DNA of 64,000 nt from Brasilonema sennae CENA114 (lineage in GTDB: Bacteria; Cyanobacteriota; Cyanobacteriia; Cyanobacteriales; Nostocaceae): contig NZ_CP030118.1 in assembly GCF_006968745.1 (NCBI RefSeq), positions 6,220,284-6,284,283 on the forward strand, in the 5' to 3' direction. Below, in pieces: positions 61,193 through 64,000 of the stretch. The position numbers and the translations under genes are program-made. The first letter of the stretch is position 1; every line of letters begins with the position of its first letter. Under the pieces are notes generated by a model. The model saw nothing but the letters and a program-made list of their open reading frames with translations, had not been told where the DNA came from and made no database searches.

Positions 61193-62623
61193 ATGGCGAC
61201 TACATTCGTTTTGACCAATCAAGTCTTTACGAATGCTAATGATAGCAAGTTGGGATCTGAGTTAACTTTACAACACTTACAACATTGGGAGGTTTGCTTT
61301 GAATTATCTCATCCAGCAAGCAACTTGATTAAGTGTTTTGAGGAAGAGCCTTTGTTGCCAGGAGTGATTTTAACAACGAATCAACTCTATGTTGGGATGA
61401 TCTCGCGGCGGAGGTTTTTTGAGAAAATGAGCCAAAATTATAGTTTAGACTTATATTCTCAGCGACCTGTGGAAACTCTCTACAGAATCCTCAAGCAAGT
61501 GGTTTTCACACTTGATGAGGAGACGCCCATTATACAAGCAACCCAATTGGTACTACAGCAAGCGCCTGAATTTCTTTATGAGCCGATTTTAGTGACTAAT
61601 GCTTCTGGAAAGCATCGATTAATCGATTTTCAAACCTTACTCCTAGCCTACTCGCAAATTTATGTCTCAACACTTGCCCAACTACAACAGGTAGAAGAAC
61701 AATCCAAAATAGCCAGTACAAATCTACGTGAGCTTGAGCACAAATATAACCAATCAGTAAAAAAAGAAAAGAATGAAAAAGTAGCTGCCTTGAGACAACT
61801 CGTTACGGGTATTGTTGAGCAAATCAACAAACCCGTCATCTTTATCGCTGGTAACCTTATCCATGCTAACCGCCATATTCAAAAGCTACTTCAACTCATC
61901 AACCTCTACCAACGCTACTATCCTGAACCCGCAGCAGAAATTCAAACTGCGCTCAAGCAAACTGAACTGGATTTTTTAAATACTGAACTCCCCAATCTCC
62001 TAACCTCTATCAAGAGTGAGTCCCAGCAGATGTGGCAGATTGTCCACTCGTTGCAAAGTTTTTCCTACCTTGATAAATCTGAGAAAAAAGCAGCTGACAT
62101 CCATGACAATATTGATAGTGCTCTGCTTGTTTTAGAAAGTCGTCTGAAACCTTACATACACAGTCAAAGTATTACTCTGGTTCAGAAATATGGAAAACTT
62201 ACTTTGGTGGAGTGCTATGTTGAGCCACTTAAACAGGTTTTCATAAACATCCTCACTAATGCAATCGATGCTCTTGAGGAGAAAATGAAAAATAGCAAGT
62301 CAACTGTTGAGACAAAACAAAAGCAGAACCCTCAAGATCAATACCCAAGCTTGGTGATCCGAATCGAAACCCAGATGTCAGATTCTCTTACTGATGTAGT
62401 CATTCGCATTGCAGACAACGGATCTGGTATGACAGAGGAAGTCAAGCAGCAAATATTCCAGCCCTTCTTCAGCACTAAATCTATCAGTAAAAAAGTTGGA
62501 TTGGGACTGTTTATTAGCTACCAAATTGTTGTTGAAAAACACGGTGGTCAGTTGGACTGTATCTCTACTCTTGGAGAAGGGACTGAGCTCATCATTAAAA
62601 TTCCACTTTCTGCACAGGGTTGA
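61193..62623 (+). CDS. Histidine-kinase homologue with CBS-like sensor and no phospho-acceptor His
   Basis: This 476-residue protein has a CBS-pair-like N-terminus (about 35-160: LLPGVILTTNQLYVGMISRR, EPILVTNASGKHRLIDF) and a coiled coil (160-200). The dimerisation segment reads LVTGIVEQINKPVIFIAGNL, where cyanobacterial kinases have LVAGIAHEINNPV. Glu209 therefore replaces the His that takes the phosphate. The ATPase domain keeps its boxes (NILTNAIDAL, IADNGSGM, GLGLFIS), so ATP may still bind. It could dimerise with another kinase or act as an ATP-dependent switch. Confidence 0.8.
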   Translation: MATTFVLTNQVFTNANDSKLGSELTLQHLQHWEVCFELSHPASNLIKCFEEEPLLPGVILTTNQLYVGMISRRRFFEKMSQNYSLDLYSQRPVETLYRILKQVVFTLDEETPIIQATQLVLQQAPEFLYEPILVTNASGKHRLIDFQTLLLAYSQIYVSTLAQLQQVEEQSKIASTNLRELEHKYNQSVKKEKNEKVAALRQLVTGIVEQINKPVIFIAGNLIHANRHIQKLLQLINLYQRYYPEPAAEIQTALKQTELDFLNTELPNLLTSIKSESQQMWQIVHSLQSFSYLDKSEKKAADIHDNIDSALLVLESRLKPYIHSQSITLVQKYGKLTLVECYVEPLKQVFINILTNAIDALEEKMKNSKSTVETKQKQNPQDQYPSLVIRIETQMSDSLTDVVIRIADNGSGMTEEVKQQIFQPFFSTKSISKKVGLGLFISYQIVVEKHGGQLDCISTLGEGTELIIKIPLSAQG

Positions 62624-62631
62624 AACAGTTA

Positions 62632-62745
62632 TCAGTTATGAGTTATCAGTTATCAGGTAGGAAACAGACTCGTCCACCCGTTGTTCACTGCGATGCACTG
62701 AGCTTGTCGAAGTGTTCACTGTTCACTGTTCACTGTTTGCTCAAT
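62632..62745. repeat. TTATCAG and GTTCACT short repeats
   Basis: TTATCAGTTATGAGTTATCAG and GTTCACTGTTCACTGTT lie between the kinase homologue and the mnmA end and extend into the last mnmA codons. They are the same families as at 5.78 kb. Confidence 0.7.
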
Positions 62746-63783
62746 TATCCCACCACCTAACACCTTCTCCCCTTCGTACCACACAGCAGCTTGTCCGGGA
62801 GTAATGCTGAATTGAGGTTCATCAAACACTAAGCGAACACGAGAGTTTTCTAACGGAATAACTGTGACTGGTACAGGAGTGGAACGATAGCGAATTTGAA
62901 CTTCCGCCCGAATGGGAGTTGATGGTTCAGCAATGGATACCCAATTAACCCTTTCTACAGTACATTCTGGTTCGGTTACTTTGGTGCGATCGCCCACAAT
63001 CACCCTGTTATTCACTGCATCCAATGCAATCACATACAGTGGTTCAGCTGCGGCAATACCTATACCTTTACGTTGCCCAATTGTGTAATGATGGACACCA
63101 TCATGCTCACCCAGAATCTTGCCTGAAGTATCAACAATATCTCCTTTTTTCGGCGCAAGATATTTATCCAGAAACGCTCGCATTGAGCCGTTACTTTCCA
63201 CCAAGCATAAGTCTTGGCTTTCTGGCTTATCTGCTGTTTTCAACTTGTATTTATCTGCAAGCTGACGAGTTTCGCTTTTTTGTAACTCTCCTAGTGGAAA
63301 TACGCTTCCTGCTAGTAGTTCTTGCGACAAATCATAGAGAAAGTAGGACTGGTCTTTGTTGCGATCAAAAGCACGCAGCAATTGGTAGCGTCCAGTAGCG
63401 GGGTCATGTTGAATGCGGGCATAATGACCAGTGGCAATGCGATCGCACTCCAAATTTTCCCGCGCGTATTGCAACATCGGACCAAATTTTACAGTTTTAT
63501 TACATTGTGAACAAGGCAAAGGAGTGATCCCAGTACTGTAACCATCTACCAGGTAATCAATGATATTAGTTTGAAAGACATCCCGAATATCAACAATATG
63601 ATGGGGAATACCTAGCTGTTCACAGATATAAGCTGCATCAATCATACCTTCAGAGCAACACTGACCTTTCCCTTTCATCAACCAAAGGGTTAAGCCAATC
63701 ACTTCATAGCCTTGATGGTGCAAAATGGCTGCTGCGGCAGAACTGTCAACGCCTCCAGAAAGACCAACTACAATTTTGTTCAT
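62716..63783 (-). CDS. mnmA: tRNA-specific 2-thiouridylase
   Basis: This 355-residue enzyme makes the 2-thio group of U34 in tRNAs for Lys, Glu and Gln. The PP-loop motif is VGLSGGVDSSAAA. The catalytic Cys pair lies in PLPCSQCNKTVKFG and in the QDLCLVES region, and the TIGQRKGIGIA block is present. The last residues (EQTVNSEQ) are encoded by short-repeat DNA, so the original end was probably a few codons earlier. Confidence 0.95.
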   Translation of the reverse strand: MNKIVVGLSGGVDSSAAAAILHHQGYEVIGLTLWLMKGKGQCCSEGMIDAAYICEQLGIPHHIVDIRDVFQTNIIDYLVDGYSTGITPLPCSQCNKTVKFGPMLQYARENLECDRIATGHYARIQHDPATGRYQLLRAFDRNKDQSYFLYDLSQELLAGSVFPLGELQKSETRQLADKYKLKTADKPESQDLCLVESNGSMRAFLDKYLAPKKGDIVDTSGKILGEHDGVHHYTIGQRKGIGIAAAEPLYVIALDAVNNRVIVGDRTKVTEPECTVERVNWVSIAEPSTPIRAEVQIRYRSTPVPVTVIPLENSRVRLVFDEPQFSITPGQAAVWYEGEKVLGGGIIEQTVNSEQ

Positions 63784-63914
63784 AAAATAGTTCGCTTATT
63801 GTATAAAATAACTACATAAATCAGGGTGTTCTAGATTTTGGATTAAATCACTCGGTCATTTTTTAGTCAAGAAAATCATTAAAAATTTTGCTACTAATTT
63901 GTTGCTAATAATAA

Positions 63915-64000
63915 TATGGTCAGTGCAATACCGAATCAGATTATGGCATTTATTAAATTGAGCCAACCATCTTTGATTTTGCGTTTGCTCTTAGGAGGAT
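63915..64000 (+). CDS. Possible 5' end of a gene cut by the window edge
   Basis: From ATG 63915 a frame stays open to the window end and encodes MVSAIPNQIMAFIKLSQPSL, then ILRLLLGG, which looks like the start of a signal peptide. An ATG at 63942 is an alternative. Nothing more can be said from 28 codons. The stretch 63784-63914 is AT-rich and shows no other feature. Confidence 0.3.

Overview
The window comes from a filamentous, probably heterocyst-forming cyanobacterium (Nostocales). Direct signs are psbD-psbC (photosystem II), ycf4, cobN, a FurA with the five-cysteine pattern known from Anabaena, a sigC-type sigma factor, many GCGATCGC (HIP1) octamers, heptamer-type short tandem repeats between genes, and a 36-bp-repeat CRISPR array. 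The whole window is chromosomal in character. Most genes are core or common cyanobacterial genes, but one 8-kb block (about 31.6-39.6 kb) is accessory.

Layout. 0-12.4 kb: a truncated ORF, a SnoaL-like secreted protein, then a minus-strand operon of an alpha/beta hydrolase, two paralogous secreted esterases and a DUF2156 lysyl-phosphatidylglycerol-synthase-type enzyme. This lies divergent to a UPF0104 flippase-like protein and aspartate kinase. Next come a tandem repeat block, an FHA protein, a CRISPR array with no cas genes, an MNT nucleotidyltransferase and a Uma2-type protein. 12.4-24.2 kb: PBP4-type DD-carboxypeptidase, a GAF/histidine kinase resembling CikA, cobN, a peptidoglycan-binding protein, and convergent furA and sigC. 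As I recall it, this order matches the Anabaena furA locus, where the gene convergent to furA is read through into a furA antisense RNA. 24.6-31.5 kb: gpsA, lipA, tRNA-Pro(CGG), two fused gene remnants, rtcA, MITE-like elements, a TIR-domain membrane protein and a dicarboxylate symporter.

31.6-39.6 kb: a block with visibly higher GC, strong Shine-Dalgarno sites and oxidoreductase/hydrolase genes (phthalate-decarboxylase/SBP-like protein, broken alcohol dehydrogenase, NmrA, Nif11 peptide, HSL esterase, SDR, two YciI-like paralogues plus a third remnant, SgcJ/EcaC-like, NAD(P)H-binding). It is mostly on the minus strand and faces a divergent LysR regulator. I read it as a horizontally acquired island assembled by recombination. 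40-64 kb: psbD-psbC, ycf4, a cyclophilin lipoprotein, a beta-ketoacyl-ACP synthase, an unassigned ATP-grasp enzyme, a folate/biopterin-type transporter, a carotenoid oxygenase, several DUF proteins, a luciferase-like oxidoreductase, a GHL10-type hydrolase, an epoxide-hydrolase-like enzyme, a caspase homologue, sat, a histidine-kinase homologue and mnmA.

Two themes stand out. First, dispersed repeats normally found between genes sit in frame inside cobN and the ketoacyl synthase gene. Second, several signalling or enzyme homologues lack the residue that defines their activity: the caspase homologue (Tyr/Ser for His/Cys), the 61-kb kinase (Glu for the phospho-acceptor His), the SDR (His for Tyr) and probably the TIR protein (Leu for Glu). 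No single undescribed system could be proven; the best candidates are the aminoacyl-lipid operon with three hydrolases and the LysR-linked island.
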